Shown: positions 62,917 through 64,000 of the stretch, in pieces
Layout: every line of letters starts with the position of its first letter
How positions within the stretch are numbered: position 1 is the stretch's first letter
Assembly: GCF_032854445.1 (NCBI RefSeq)
Contig: NC_088302.1
Location: 50,064,046-50,128,045 of the forward strand
Origin: Liolophura sinensis
Taxonomy: Eukaryota; Mollusca; Polyplacophora; Chitonida; Chitonidae
DNA length: 64,000 bases
Direction: 5' to 3'
Program-made: the position numbers and the translations under genes
Notes under the pieces: model-generated
What the model was told of the DNA's origin: nothing
Database searches by the model: none
Seen by the model: only the letters and a program-made list of their open reading frames with translations

Positions 62917-64000
62917 GTATGTAGAAGAGCCCACAGGCTACATTATCTTTATTGTAACCCAAGCTAGAATGACCTGCAGGCAAGCAACCATAGCGTAGTA
63001 AAGGGTAAGGAAGATGTAATGGGCAATACATTTCAGCACAACAATCCCCACGATATTCCCGCTAAACTCACCCAACTGTGTTAGGGTGGGTTACATATGT
63101 GCTGATCATAAAGCACAGAAATAATAGTGGAAACAATTCTTTGTTTGTTTCTACAGAACACAGAATGTTACAAACCAGATTTGACAGTAAATCACACCTT
63201 AAAAAATATGTTTGATACAGAATAGTTCCTTCCTTATTAAGTACAAAAAAAAAACCAGCTCAGATACGCCAGGGGTGTGAGAAGTAGACCCTACATTAAA
63301 TGCTTTATTAATTGAGTAAATAGCTTTCCCATATCTGGAACAGCATACATGCGACACCTGTCCTGACCATACTGTTTTCTGTGTTTCAAGCACTCCATGA
63401 ATGACTGTTCAATTAAGCGATTTATTATGCACTAAGCTGCTGAATAGCTTAATTCAAGGACACAACTCTCACCGTACAATTAGCCCTTAAAAATAGGATC
63501 TGATTCTCTGCGACTGATACCCGTGAAAATGTTCAGATATTGGACTTCCCACTGAATCCACGTTGCTCCCATTCTCCGCCTTAGATTCTGGGGTCAGCTA
63601 TTGGATACCTGTAGTGATATAATGTACTGTTGTAGCACGATGACTACACGGCTGTTATATACCGCTTCGGTAGACTGACGTCCACCTCGAAGCCGGGAGA
63701 CATGGGGGTCAAACCCAGGTCGGGTCATATCAAAGACAAAGACACAAGAAAACACAGTATATGTACATACACCTAATGACTCCTCCTAATGATTGTTAAG
63801 TACGACGTAAACCGAAAGCATACATACATCCCGTTCACATATATGCTTCCAGGTTATACCTGTTAAACATGTTCTCTGCACCATAAGGCCGCAATATTGC
63901 CGATGTGGCTTTAAACTATAATCCATAATCACCACCCACTCATCCCCCACCCCCACCCTCACTGTCGGCTTGACAGTGGTGACAAGAAGCAGTAGAAGGT
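62917..64000. other. Intron 10 (or flank) of SLC6 copy B
   Basis: No counterpart of copy A exon 11 was found here. From about 63650 to 63835 a SINE related to the ACTC-tailed family is present (TGATTGTTAAGTACGACGTA then AACCGAAAGCATACATACAT), and the piece CCGCAATATTGCCGATGTGG at 63889 resembles another SINE tail. Nothing else was recognised. Confidence 0.6.

Overview
The window is animal nuclear DNA. Its genes are split by GT-AG introns, it is AT-rich, and it carries many tRNA-derived SINEs, minisatellites and (TA)n, (TATG)n and (GGAT)n tracts. The SINE types (a promoter-bearing element ending in a conserved tail plus AAATAAATAAA, and another ending in ACTC repeats) and the transporter sequences suggest a marine lophotrochozoan such as a mollusc or brachiopod. 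The species cannot be fixed from sequence alone. All genes recognised are on the + strand.

Layout. 1-2860: AT-rich DNA with a 25-bp minisatellite and no recognisable gene. 2865-12912: a complete eight-exon gene for a 1790-residue STAND ATPase with N-terminal RIIa/DPY-30-like helices, a NWD-type N-terminal domain, a NACHT ATPase and C-terminal WD40 repeats. 12913-24599: no recognisable gene, only SINE pieces and weak ORFs. 24608-26005: an intact intronless coding region for a 465-residue coiled-coil protein of unknown family. 26006-33368: no recognisable gene, one MITE-like inverted repeat and several SINEs. 33369-46539: a complete 15-exon SLC6 Na+/Cl- coupled transporter gene (671 residues). 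46540-51896: intergenic, with a large AT-rich palindrome. 51897 to beyond 62916: a second, paralogous SLC6 gene of which ten exons are visible. Exon lengths and intron phases match the first copy exactly, except that exon 10 lacks one base.

Both spliced gene models were built by hand. Their frames close exactly (5373 nt and 2016 nt), which is strong support for the exon boundaries.

The most unusual signal is that tandem arrays repeatedly begin at a splice donor and copy it. An array of 38-bp units starts inside exon 12 of the first SLC6 gene, one of 83-bp units inside exon 14, and one of about 20-bp units at the exon 3 donor of the NACHT gene. A 37-bp array upstream of a NACHT-gene acceptor repeats an acceptor-like motif. 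Other notable signals are a 143-bp tract identical between the two SLC6 genes in exon 4 (probable gene conversion), a dimeric SINE present twice with the same internal junction, and the one-base deletion in the second SLC6 gene.
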